DNA from: an uncultured Spirochaetaceae bacterium
Lineage (GTDB): Bacteria; Spirochaetota; Spirochaetia; Treponematales; Treponemataceae
DNA: 64,000 nucleotides
Direction of reading: 5' to 3'
Assembly (NCBI GenBank): GCA_902766125.1
Contig: CACXCG010000003.1
Coordinates: 100,603-164,602 of the forward strand
In this document: one piece after another, positions 33,680 to 41,730 of the stretch
How the letters are laid out: every line of letters starts with the position of its first letter
Numbering within the stretch: position 1 is the stretch's first letter
Made by a program: the position numbers and the translations under genes
The notes under the pieces: generated by a model
What the model was told of the DNA's origin: nothing
Databases searched by the model: none
Seen by the model: the letters and a program-made list of their open reading frames with translations, nothing else

Positions 33680-35926
33680 TTAGTCATTATTCAGAACAGA
33701 ATCAACAAGACTCTTGAAATCAGCATTCTGCTTTACGCCTTCTGTATGCAGATTTTTGGGAATAACATAGACACCGTCTTCCTGTTCTACGATAGCCTGC
33801 TGCGGAGATTCAATTTCTCTTTTGATTTCTATTGCGCGTTCCAGTAAGCCGCCATGACTTACTGCAGTTTCCTGTGCAAGCTGTTGCTGCAGGCGGGCAA
33901 CCATATCATCTGCCTTTTTCTGATAGGGTTCAGCAACGGTTTCTTCTGCACTTGCGGCAAGTTCTTCATCAAGCTGAGAAAAGTCCATATTCTGAACAGA
34001 GAACGAAATTGCATACTGGTTTTCGTTGGAATACGCAAAGCTCGGATGCGGTTTAACCTCATCAAATTCAAGCTTCTCTTCAAACGCAGCATCTTCTTTC
34101 TGTACTTCTGTTGCGGAGGGAGCCTGAATAAAGTCATCAAGCGTAACTTCATGATCATCATGAAGATCTTTAAGCAGTGCAGCAGGAGGAAGTCCGTCGT
34201 CATCGTCAAACATGTCTGACGTATCAACGCTCACCGGAGCAGGTTCTGCAGCAGGTGCTTCTTCTGTTTCAGCTACATCTTCAACTTCATCAAGCGATTC
34301 TGTTTCGCTAAGTGCTTCTGCAGCATCTGCGTCTTTTGCTTCTGCTACTTCATCAAGCGATTCTACTTCGTCAAGTTCTTCGGCGTCACCGATTTCTTCT
34401 ACTTCGTCAAGCGATTCTACTTCGTCAAGTTCTTCCGCGTCACCGATTTCTTCTACTTCGTCAAGCGATTCTACTTCGTCAAGCGATTCAACTTCATCAA
34501 GTTCTTCTGCGTCACCGATTTCTTCCACTTCATCAAGTGATTCAACTTCGTCAAGTGATTCAACTTCGTCAAGTGATTCAACTTCGTCAAGCGGTTCTTC
34601 AGCAGGAACTGGTTTTGCAACAGGTGCGCTCTGCGGCGTTACTACCGGCTGAACGGCAGGCTTTGCGCCAACAGCGACTGTCTTTCCTGCAGTCTGAACA
34701 TTTTCTCCGCCAAGCGTAAGAATAATTTCACTCCAGCAGCGGTCAAAGTAAAAGCGCAGTTTATCTTCGTGTGTAACTGCAATTTTTCCAAGGCTCTTAC
34801 TTATTTCGTTATAAGAATCCTGACGGCGGCCTTCCAACTCACGGGAAATTTCTGTCCAGGGACGGTTCTGATATTTTCTGAGAACTTCGTTACCAAATTT
34901 CTGCAGGCGTTTTTTGATTACAGCTTCGGTTTCGTGCTTTAAGTTAAACAGGAAGAAGATAATCAGATACAGCACAATAAACAGACAGGTAAGCAACAGC
35001 ATTCTTTCGTAACGAGAGAACACAAAGTCGCTTTCGTTACATACCCATCCGGTAAGTACAAGAGAAGAACAGTCCTGTGTTATGAGCGTCAGTTTTTCAC
35101 CGTCAGCATCTTTACTTACAATCTGCGTTACATCCTGAACCGGATCAGACCACGCTTCAACAACCTGCTGTGCAACCAGTGACTGTCCCACAGACGGGAA
35201 GCCGAACACAATACCGCTGTTATGACCGTCAGAAAGAGAATCGGGTGCAACAAGAACTCCATACTGATTGAGCGTGATGATACCGCGCGAAACAAGATAC
35301 TGAGAAAAATTATCTACAGGGACAAAACAGATGAGGGTACCGGAAACGCCAAGCGACTCATTCTTTAACGGCAGCGAAAAGACCAGCATACCGGTCTTGC
35401 TTATAAACTTAAGTCTTGCACCATTTACGGCAGAGAACTCATCATACGAAACATCGGTAACATCCTGATACGGTTTGTATGCAGTTACTGAGCCTTCCTG
35501 CTTAAGGATATCAGACTGAATGGTACTGAAGTGAATGTGCTTTCCGTCATTCTGAACTAAGCGAACCTGAAGTCCGGGAATGGTTTCTCGCAAAGAACCT
35601 AACGAATCAGTACGTGCTTTTACAGAAGCTGCAGAAGATGATTTTTCAAAATAGGTTGTCGTACTCTCCTGTGCCGCATAGTTAGAAAGAGAAAAAAGCG
35701 TATCTGCATAGAATTCGTCAAAGGCATTTGAGATTGACTGCAAACGTGTTTCAACGGTCTGAATGACGCGGGGCTCATAGAAACGCAGTTCAATCAGTTC
35801 AAAACCGTTATAGCGAACTATGGCGACACATCCGGCCGCAAAAATGAGAAATGATACAACTGAGCTGAGAACTATTTTCAGCCACGTTTTCACGATACAA
35901 TCCCTGAGGATACAATTCCTCTTCAT
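33680..35926 (-). CDS. Membrane protein with periplasmic Cache-like domain and SLDEVE repeats
   Basis: About 748 residues. An N-terminal membrane helix (WLKIVLSSVVSFLIFAAGC), an outer domain of about 270 residues with the strand/helix order of a double-Cache sensor, a second helix near 305-330 (LLLTCLFIVLYLIIFFLF), a basic cytoplasmic part, then an acidic repeat region about 440-560 built from SLDEVE and EIGDAEELDEVE units, and a further acidic tail. No kinase or methyl-accepting domain follows, so it may be a sensor or scaffold. ATG 35926 lacks a ribosome site; GTG 35893 has AGGGA 7 bases upstream and would give a cleaner 737-residue protein, so the start is open. A FAAGC in the first helix resembles a lipobox. 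Confidence 0.75.
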   Translation of the reverse strand: MKRNCILRDCIVKTWLKIVLSSVVSFLIFAAGCVAIVRYNGFELIELRFYEPRVIQTVETRLQSISNAFDEFYADTLFSLSNYAAQESTTTYFEKSSSAASVKARTDSLGSLRETIPGLQVRLVQNDGKHIHFSTIQSDILKQEGSVTAYKPYQDVTDVSYDEFSAVNGARLKFISKTGMLVFSLPLKNESLGVSGTLICFVPVDNFSQYLVSRGIITLNQYGVLVAPDSLSDGHNSGIVFGFPSVGQSLVAQQVVEAWSDPVQDVTQIVSKDADGEKLTLITQDCSSLVLTGWVCNESDFVFSRYERMLLLTCLFIVLYLIIFFLFNLKHETEAVIKKRLQKFGNEVLRKYQNRPWTEISRELEGRRQDSYNEISKSLGKIAVTHEDKLRFYFDRCWSEIILTLGGENVQTAGKTVAVGAKPAVQPVVTPQSAPVAKPVPAEEPLDEVESLDEVESLDEVESLDEVEEIGDAEELDEVESLDEVESLDEVEEIGDAEELDEVESLDEVEEIGDAEELDEVESLDEVAEAKDADAAEALSETESLDEVEDVAETEEAPAAEPAPVSVDTSDMFDDDDGLPPAALLKDLHDDHEVTLDDFIQAPSATEVQKEDAAFEEKLEFDEVKPHPSFAYSNENQYAISFSVQNMDFSQLDEELAASAEETVAEPYQKKADDMVARLQQQLAQETAVSHGGLLERAIEIKREIESPQQAIVEQEDGVYVIPKNLHTEGVKQNADFKSLVDSVLNND
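34290..34600 (-). repeat. In-frame tandem repeat encoding SLDEVE / EIGDAEELDEVE
   Basis: An 18-base unit (SLDEVE) and a 36-base unit (EIGDAEELDEVE) alternate. In protein order the block has three, then two, then one SLDEVE between successive EIGDAEELDEVE units. DNA copies differ at third codon positions, so it is not freshly expanded throughout, but neighbouring copies are nearly identical. Confidence 0.9.
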
Positions 35927-36009
35927 CTTTATCGGCAAAACAATTAAAAAAACACACTATACAAAAAATCCAGTACAGTCTTTTTACGACAAAACGCTAT
36001 ACTGTCACT

Positions 36010-37266
36010 ATGGTAGAACTTGAGCAAGAAGCCCAAAAGAAAGTACGCGCACTGCTGATCGGAGCCCATGAAGAACCCAAAGAACTGATGGGTCTTGTTG
36101 ATACACTGGGCATGGAAACAGCAAGCACAATGGTACTGACCCGCATTGAACCAACTCCCGCTTACGGAATCGGTAAGGGAAAGGTTACCGAAATTCTGGA
36201 CAAAGCAAAACTGCTGTTTGCAGATTGCATTATTTTTGACTGGGACATAGATCCGACAAAACAGCGCAACTGGGAAAAGGCAAGCGGTAAACCTGTATTC
36301 GACAGAAATGAAGTAATTCTCCGCATTTTTGCACAGCGTGCTCAGACAAAAGAAGCAGTACTTCAGGTTGAACTTGCCAGACTCACCTACTCGCTTCCCC
36401 GGCTCAGTCACATGTACGGCGACATGGCACGGCAGCGTGGTGGTTCTTACGGAGCAAAAGGTTCCGGAGAAACACAGCTTGAACTTGACAGACGACAGGT
36501 TGAAGATAAAATCATTCAGATAAAAAAAGAACTTGCGCAGGTACAGATAAACCGCGACACGCAGCGAAAACAGCGTGAACGGACAGAAACTGCCTCCTGT
36601 GCACTTGTGGGGTACACAAACGCAGGAAAGTCAAGTCTGCTGAATGCGCTTACCGGCGCAGATGCGTTTGTAGAAAACAAACTGTTTGCAACACTTGATC
36701 CGACAACCAGAAAACTTGCCCTTGCAGAAGGTTCTTCGGTACTGCTTACCGATACGGTTGGATTTATTTCTAACCTGCCGCACACACTTATAAACGCATT
36801 TAAGTCTACGCTCGACGAAGCAGCAAAAGCAACATTACTGCTGATTGTGGTAGATGCATCTGACAGTGAGTGCAAAAAACAATACGAACAGGTCCTGCAC
36901 GTATTAAAAGAAATTCATGCAGAGAGCGTCCCTTCGCTTATCGTACTGAATAAAATAGATGCAGTCACCGACAGTGTTGTCATGTCACAGCTTGATGCAG
37001 CATTCCCCAAAGCAATAAAAGTAAGTGCACATACGCAGCAGGGATTTGAAACTCTGCTTGCAGCCGTTACGGAACAGCTTTTAGGAAACGAAGCAGAATA
37101 TCTGGTACCATCATCACAGCCGCAGCTGGTAGAACTGGTACGAAAAAATGGAACTATAACGCACGAAGAATGGCTTGATGACGGAGTACACTTAACCGCA
37201 CGCATTCCACCCCAGTCACGAACTTTTGCATTACTCAGCCCATACACAACAGGAGCTCAAAAATGA
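36010..37266 (+). CDS. hflX: Ribosome-associated GTPase HflX
   Basis: A 418-residue HflX. The N-terminal domain has AYGIGKGKVTEI and the linking motif GAKGSGETQLELDRR. The G domain has G1 GYTNAGKSS, G2 ATLDPTTR, G3 DTVGFI and G4 NKID. It splits or rescues stalled ribosomes in other bacteria. The ATG follows TATACT by only 6 bases and has no Shine-Dalgarno site, so it is probably leaderless, though the -35 (ACAGTC) is poor. It overlaps the next gene by 4 bases. Confidence 0.93.
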   Translation: MVELEQEAQKKVRALLIGAHEEPKELMGLVDTLGMETASTMVLTRIEPTPAYGIGKGKVTEILDKAKLLFADCIIFDWDIDPTKQRNWEKASGKPVFDRNEVILRIFAQRAQTKEAVLQVELARLTYSLPRLSHMYGDMARQRGGSYGAKGSGETQLELDRRQVEDKIIQIKKELAQVQINRDTQRKQRERTETASCALVGYTNAGKSSLLNALTGADAFVENKLFATLDPTTRKLALAEGSSVLLTDTVGFISNLPHTLINAFKSTLDEAAKATLLLIVVDASDSECKKQYEQVLHVLKEIHAESVPSLIVLNKIDAVTDSVVMSQLDAAFPKAIKVSAHTQQGFETLLAAVTEQLLGNEAEYLVPSSQPQLVELVRKNGTITHEEWLDDGVHLTARIPPQSRTFALLSPYTTGAQK

Positions 37267-37826
37267 ATACACCGCAGTACACACGCGGAACAGACCGCGA
37301 AGAACAGCACCGCCAGTGGTTTGGAAACAGCAAAAAGCCGACACTCAATATGATTCTCATAATCATAGCAGCAGCCCTTGCAGTCATCATTATATTCGGA
37401 ACTGCAATTTCACTGGTTAATCCTAACCGTAATCTTGAAGCAGGCTACCGCCGCTCTGATCCGACACCGCAGAAAGTAATCAACAAAAGCAAGAAAAAAA
37501 ATCAGGCAGTTGCCGCATACACTTCAATCGGAGAAATCCGCACGGTAACCAAACGCGAAGATCACGAAGCAAACGGAACAGTTATGGTGATTATTCCGTG
37601 GTTTTCTTACCCTGAAGGTGACACTGTTTTATATGAAGAACTGGTACAAAAGACTCGTCAGTTTCGCTCAATCTTTACCGAATACTTTTCAAGCAACACA
37701 AAATCTGAGCTGATAAAAAAAGGTGAAGATATTATAAAGGAAGAATTAAAGGAACAGATTAACGCAGAACTAGTACTGGGAGACATAACAGACATTTACT
37801 TTTCCGACTATCTGTTTTTTGACTGA
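37263..37826 (+). CDS. FliL-like single-pass membrane protein
   Basis: 187 residues: a short cytoplasmic start, one membrane helix (about 30-52, MILIIIAAALAVIIIFGTAISL) and an outer domain with IGEIRTVTK, VMVIIPWFSYPEGDTVLYEELVQKTRQFRSIFTEYFS and the ending VLGDITDIYFSDYLFF. The helix-plus-SPFH-like domain and the acidic-aromatic C-terminus follow FliL, the flagellar basal-body protein that supports the stator. It is not in a flagellar operon here but is coupled to hflX by the ATGA overlap, so it may be a FliL paralogue with a separate role. AGGAG precedes its ATG. Confidence 0.65.
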   Translation: MNTPQYTRGTDREEQHRQWFGNSKKPTLNMILIIIAAALAVIIIFGTAISLVNPNRNLEAGYRRSDPTPQKVINKSKKKNQAVAAYTSIGEIRTVTKREDHEANGTVMVIIPWFSYPEGDTVLYEELVQKTRQFRSIFTEYFSSNTKSELIKKGEDIIKEELKEQINAELVLGDITDIYFSDYLFFD

Positions 37827-37828
37827 CA

Positions 37829-37856
37829 TGCAACAATCGCAAGTCTTGTGTGTCTA
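37829..37856 (+). promoter_or_regulatory. Candidate ECF-sigma promoter
   Basis: TGCAAC (37829-37834) and TGTCTA (37851-37856), 16 bases apart, match the AAC/GTC pattern of ECF promoters and not the TTGnnn/TATAcT pattern used elsewhere here. It lies just upstream of the DUF6249-sigma-anti-sigma genes, so autoregulation is likely. Confidence 0.4.
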
Positions 37857-37885
37857 ACAGATTGATTATTTTCAGGAGATAAAAA

Positions 37886-38242
37886 ATGGATACAACAACA
37901 CTTACCCCTGCCGCACAGGTTATTGTCTCTCTCATTCCCATCGTAGGAATTGCATTTGGTGCAGTCATTATCTTTTTTGCACTTTTGTGGAAACACCGCG
38001 AAACAAAACAGCGTATTCTTGCAGGAACATACACATCTCATTCATACAACTGGAAGCCGTTTTTTCTGCTTACCGGACTGATTTTAATCGGCGTAGGACT
38101 GGTACTTTCAACAATGTTCCTTTTTATGAAGGGATTTTCTTTTATGCTTTTAGGCGGATTAATTCCTCTGGTAATTGGTCTTGCCCTCATCATCTTCTAT
38201 AAGGCAAACGATTTTAAAACACAGCCCGATGACAAAGAGTGA
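37886..38242 (+). CDS. Small membrane protein (DUF6249 type)
   Basis: 118 residues with three hydrophobic segments (about 13-35, 56-78, 80-102) and a short basic stretch between the first two (KHRETKQRIL). This layout is that of DUF6249 proteins, often found with ECF sigma factors. AGGAG precedes ATG. Its last 14 bases overlap the sigma factor gene, so the two are translationally coupled. It may take part in sensing or holding the sigma factor; not established. Confidence 0.75.
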   Translation: MDTTTLTPAAQVIVSLIPIVGIAFGAVIIFFALLWKHRETKQRILAGTYTSHSYNWKPFFLLTGLILIGVGLVLSTMFLFMKGFSFMLLGGLIPLVIGLALIIFYKANDFKTQPDDKE

Positions 38243-38798
38243 AGCAGCTTCACTTAAGAAGCGTGACAAAAAACTCATCAAACAGATTCTCGCCGGCGAC
38301 AAAGCAGCTTTTTCAACCCTCATGTCTGTATATAAAAAAAGGATTACCGCTTTGGGAATCAGTTTTTTTCACAATCAGGCAGACGTAGAAGATTTTACCC
38401 AGGAAGTTTTTATAAAAGCATACACTAACCTTTCTTCGTTCAGAGGAGACAGTCTGTTTTCTACCTGGCTGACCCGCATTGCCTACACGACCGCACTTAA
38501 TTCAGTCTCACGAAGAAAACAATACGAATCCATAGCAGATGAAACACTTATTCCTGCACTTAACGACACACCCGAAGACAGTGCAATAAAAAGAGCAACC
38601 CGCGACGCAGTAAAAGAAGCAGTTGCATCTCTGCCGGAAAAATATGCGGTATGCATTGACCTGTATTTTTTTTACGACACACAGTATGAAGAAATTGCAC
38701 GCATCACAGACTTACCCGTAAACACCATAAAATCTCATATATTCAGGGCAAAGAAAATTCTAAGACAAAAACTTGAAGACTTTGCAACAAACGCATAG
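38229..38798 (+). CDS. ECF-type RNA polymerase sigma factor
   Basis: A 189-residue ECF sigma factor. Region 2 spans about 25-90 (DVEDFTQEVFIKAYTNLSSFRGDSLFSTWLTRIAY) and region 4 spans about 130-185 (LPEKYAVCIDLYFFYDTQYEEIARITDLPVNTIKSHIFRAKKIL), the helix-turn-helix that reads the -35 box. The ATG lies inside the preceding membrane-protein gene, with no separate ribosome site, so translation is coupled. The next gene encodes its likely anti-sigma factor. Confidence 0.92.
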   Translation: MTKSEAASLKKRDKKLIKQILAGDKAAFSTLMSVYKKRITALGISFFHNQADVEDFTQEVFIKAYTNLSSFRGDSLFSTWLTRIAYTTALNSVSRRKQYESIADETLIPALNDTPEDSAIKRATRDAVKEAVASLPEKYAVCIDLYFFYDTQYEEIARITDLPVNTIKSHIFRAKKILRQKLEDFATNA

Positions 38799-38807
38799 GA
38801 GGCGCAC

Positions 38808-39260
38808 ATGAAACATTCACACGAAGAGTACCTGGATCAGTTTTTATCTTTAGACAAAGGACAGCATGTTCCGTTCTCTCTCAGTCTGCATCTGTTATTC
38901 TGCAAAAAATGCAGGGCTCAGGTCCGTTCGCTTATCAGAGCAGAACAGCTTGCAGCAAAACCGCTTTCTATCAGTTCTCCGGTCACCGAAGATTCAATCC
39001 GCACTGCCATTCAACAGCATGCCCCTGAATACGAACAGAAATCTTACCGCTTCCCTATTCCTCTGTGGATTGTTGCAGGAGTATTTATTCTTGCAACGCT
39101 ATTTGTATTCAGTCTTTTGTCACGCAAGATAGTAAATGGAACGCTTGAGTTTACGACATACCTGTTCTTTGCGCTTGTAGTAACCGGTTACCTGGTCCTG
39201 TTCTTTGCAACAAACATGGATTTTTTTGTAAAACGCATTCACACAAAAAAAGCTGCATAA
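38808..39260 (+). CDS. Zinc-finger anti-sigma factor-like membrane protein
   Basis: 150 residues. The N-terminal part has the anti-sigma zinc pattern HxxxCxxC (HLLFCKKC, about 27-34) preceded by a His-containing helix. Two membrane helices follow (about 84-105 and 114-137). It should hold the sigma factor encoded 9 bases upstream at the membrane. AGGAGG precedes the ATG. The signal that frees the sigma factor cannot be read from sequence. Confidence 0.85.
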   Translation: MKHSHEEYLDQFLSLDKGQHVPFSLSLHLLFCKKCRAQVRSLIRAEQLAAKPLSISSPVTEDSIRTAIQQHAPEYEQKSYRFPIPLWIVAGVFILATLFVFSLLSRKIVNGTLEFTTYLFFALVVTGYLVLFFATNMDFFVKRIHTKKAA

Positions 39261-39282
39261 AAAAAACTGACCAGACAAAACA

Positions 39283-39311
39283 TTGTACTCAAACCGCTCT
39301 TGTGCTATACT
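39283..39311 (+). promoter_or_regulatory. Promoter of the NMT1-type ABC operon
   Basis: TTGTAC (39283-39288), 17 bases, TATACT (39306-39311), and a GGAG ribosome site close to the ATG at 39329. A short inverted repeat GTGCT...AGCAC spans the -10 box. Confidence 0.65.
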
Positions 39312-39328
39312 AAAGCACGGAGTATATA

Positions 39329-40258
39329 ATGAAATTCAAATCTCTTTTTGTAACATTCTTTCTTTTTACTGCAGCCGCATTTGCGTCAGGAACAAAAGAC
39401 AACACTCAGGTTACTGTCGGAATTCTTAATGGTCCCAGTGCAATTCCCTGTGCACATCTTATGGAAACCTCAGACATGACGTTTCAAACATACGCTGCGG
39501 CAAACCAGCTGCTTCCTAAACTTATAAACGGAGAAGTTGACATAGGATTTCTTCCGCCAAACGTTGCGGCAAAAACCTATACCGCAAACAAAGGCTGCAT
39601 CGTCTGCATTGGTGTTTCAGGACAAGGAATGCTTTCTTTGATTACAAAAGACGCATCCATTACTTCTGTTTCAGATCTTGAAGGAAAACGAATTGCAGTA
39701 GCAGGCGCAGGTGCAACGCCGGAATACATTACGCGCTACATTCTGAAAAAAAACACTGTCTCGGCAACACTTGATTTTTCCATACCCAATAACGAAATTG
39801 CAGCAGCACTTTTAAGCGGCAAAATTGATTACGCAGTAGTACCAGAACCGTTCAGCACAGTTGCATGTACAAAAGATGCTTCTGTGCGCAGAGCACTGGA
39901 TTTGCAGAAAGAATTTGAAAACGCGGAAGGAACTGCAGCATACCCCATGACACTGATTGTTGCCCGCAAAGAATTTGTACAGCAGCATCCGGATTTAGTA
40001 AAGGCATTTTTGAATGCATACCGCTCATCCTTTAACTGGACAATCAAAAATGCAGAACAGGCAGGACTTGCAGTAGAGCGCATGGGATTAGGCTTAAATG
40101 CCGCAATTGCACAAAAAGCAATTCCCTATGCAAACTTTGTATACAAAACTCCATCCCAGGGACGAAGCAACATAGAAAAGCTTTTATCGCTGTTCTTACA
40201 GTTTGCGCCGGAATCAATCGGCGGCTCACTTCCCACAGATGACTTTTACTTCAAATGA
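39329..40258 (+). CDS. ABC substrate-binding protein (NMT1/TauA/SsuA type)
   Basis: A 309-residue exported protein: signal peptide with cleavage near AAAFA (about residue 20), no lipobox. Order of motifs follows the NMT1/NitT/TauT group: VTVGILNGPSAIPCAHLM, LINGEVDIGFLPPNVAAK, the loop SVSDLEGKRIAVAGAGATPEYITRYIL and the later segment DYAVVPEPFSTVA. Ligand unknown; members bind thiamine precursors, sulfonates, nitrate or riboflavin-type compounds. The stop overlaps the next gene by 4 bases, so it is in one operon with the fused permease-ATPase. Confidence 0.88.
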   Translation: MKFKSLFVTFFLFTAAAFASGTKDNTQVTVGILNGPSAIPCAHLMETSDMTFQTYAAANQLLPKLINGEVDIGFLPPNVAAKTYTANKGCIVCIGVSGQGMLSLITKDASITSVSDLEGKRIAVAGAGATPEYITRYILKKNTVSATLDFSIPNNEIAAALLSGKIDYAVVPEPFSTVACTKDASVRRALDLQKEFENAEGTAAYPMTLIVARKEFVQQHPDLVKAFLNAYRSSFNWTIKNAEQAGLAVERMGLGLNAAIAQKAIPYANFVYKTPSQGRSNIEKLLSLFLQFAPESIGGSLPTDDFYFK

Positions 40259-41730
40259 TAAAGAAAATCTGTTTGGGAGTTCTGTCAGTACTGGTGTTAT
40301 GCGCAGTATGGCAGACCGTAAGCATTTGTGTAAACGCTCCCCTTCTTGCGCCGGGACTGAATGACATTCTTTTTGCACTCAAAGATTTACTGAGTTCAAA
40401 AACGCTGTACGCTGCACTGGGTGCAACATTTATCCGCTGTATTTATGCATTTTTTCTTGCGTCAATTACCGGCTGTCTTCTGGGAGCAGCAGGCGGTATT
40501 TCAAAATCATTTTCAGACTTTATTGCCATTCCCTTATGGTGCATAAAAGCAACGCCCGTTGTAGCACTCATTCTGCTTGCTCTATTCTGGCTTAAATCAA
40601 ACTCAATTCCTGTATTTGTTGCATGTCTTATCGCGCTTCCGGTCATTACAGAATCACTTAAAGAAGGAATCCAATCTGCAGACAAAAAACTGCTTGAAGC
40701 CGCAAATCTGTACGGACTTACCCGATGGCAAACAATACAGACGGTACGCATTCCAGCCCTTATTCCCTTTGCACGACAGGGACTTTCTTCTGCATACGGA
40801 CTTGTATGGAAAGCAGTTGCAGCAGGAGAAGTTCTTTCGCTTCCGCAAAATGGAATGGGAACCGTACTCAGTTTGCAGCAGGTTCATCTGCAGACTGCTC
40901 ATGTTATAGCAGCAACACTCATTCTGGTTTTCTGCGGTTATGTAAGCCAGATTATTTTTTCACTTATTGTGCGCACTGTTTCTGACACACATTCATTCCG
41001 CACGGGTACACAAAAAAACACAGCCACCTGTTCAGCACAAAATGAATGCAGCATTACCACAGACGAAAACACAGACGGATTTTCACATACATTTACAGAA
41101 GGAAGCTTTACTGCACTCATTGCACGAAGCGGTGCTGGAAAAACAACCTTCCTTAACGCACTTGCAAAAAAACAGATTGAACAAAACTGCTCTGTCTCAT
41201 TTGTATTTCAGGAACCGCGTCTGTTCCCAACGCTTACCATTGAACAGAATGTCATGCTTGCCGCAGGCAATGTAATGTCTAAAGAACAAGCTTTAGAAAG
41301 AACACAGCACATACTCAAAGCAACAGGTCTTTCACAGCTTGCACAGCGCTTACCGGATCAGGTGTCTGGAGGAGAACGACAGCGGGCAGCACTTGCACGT
41401 GCCTTTGCCTATCCGTCAAAACTCTTACTGCTGGATGAAGCATTTCAGTCGCAGGATATTGCTCACGAATGTATGCTGCTGGAAGAATTACAGACACTTC
41501 TTTCTGAACAGAAACGGACAGTCATTCTGGTAACGCATGATGTACGCGAAGCCTGTGTTACCGCAGACACTGTTCTTGTCATGAAAGGATTTCCGTTACG
41601 CATGATACAGGAAGTAAATCTTTCAAAGCAAAAAAAATCCGCAGCAGAACTGTATGTCACTCCGGACAATTCAATTCTTACTGCGGAACACAGCATTCAC
41701 ACGCTGTTACTGAACAGCACGAGCGCTTAG
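40255..41730 (+). CDS. ABC importer with permease and ATPase fused in one chain
   Basis: 491 residues. The first ~245 are a TauC/SsuC-type permease: about six hydrophobic segments and the coupling motif AANLYGLTRWQTIQTVRIPALIP. After a polar linker with an extra Ser/Thr/Cys-rich stretch comes a compact nucleotide-binding domain (about 280-491): Walker A ARSGAGKT (290-297; the usual first Gly is Ala), Q-loop VFQEPRLFP, signature VSGGERQ, Walker B LLLLDEAF and switch His in VTHD. The usual N-terminal strands before Walker A are shortened. In relatives the two are separate genes. With the upstream binding protein the importer is complete in two genes. Stop overlaps the glnN stop. Confidence 0.9.
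   Translation: MIKKICLGVLSVLVLCAVWQTVSICVNAPLLAPGLNDILFALKDLLSSKTLYAALGATFIRCIYAFFLASITGCLLGAAGGISKSFSDFIAIPLWCIKATPVVALILLALFWLKSNSIPVFVACLIALPVITESLKEGIQSADKKLLEAANLYGLTRWQTIQTVRIPALIPFARQGLSSAYGLVWKAVAAGEVLSLPQNGMGTVLSLQQVHLQTAHVIAATLILVFCGYVSQIIFSLIVRTVSDTHSFRTGTQKNTATCSAQNECSITTDENTDGFSHTFTEGSFTALIARSGAGKTTFLNALAKKQIEQNCSVSFVFQEPRLFPTLTIEQNVMLAAGNVMSKEQALERTQHILKATGLSQLAQRLPDQVSGGERQRAALARAFAYPSKLLLLDEAFQSQDIAHECMLLEELQTLLSEQKRTVILVTHDVREACVTADTVLVMKGFPLRMIQEVNLSKQKKSAAELYVTPDNSILTAEHSIHTLLLNSTSA

Noticed and set aside
34212..34652. A 146-codon Ser-rich frame on the plus strand
   Set aside because: It is the antisense of the SLDEVE repeat; the low-complexity SSSDSTSS pattern comes from the repeat's codons and there is no ribosome site.
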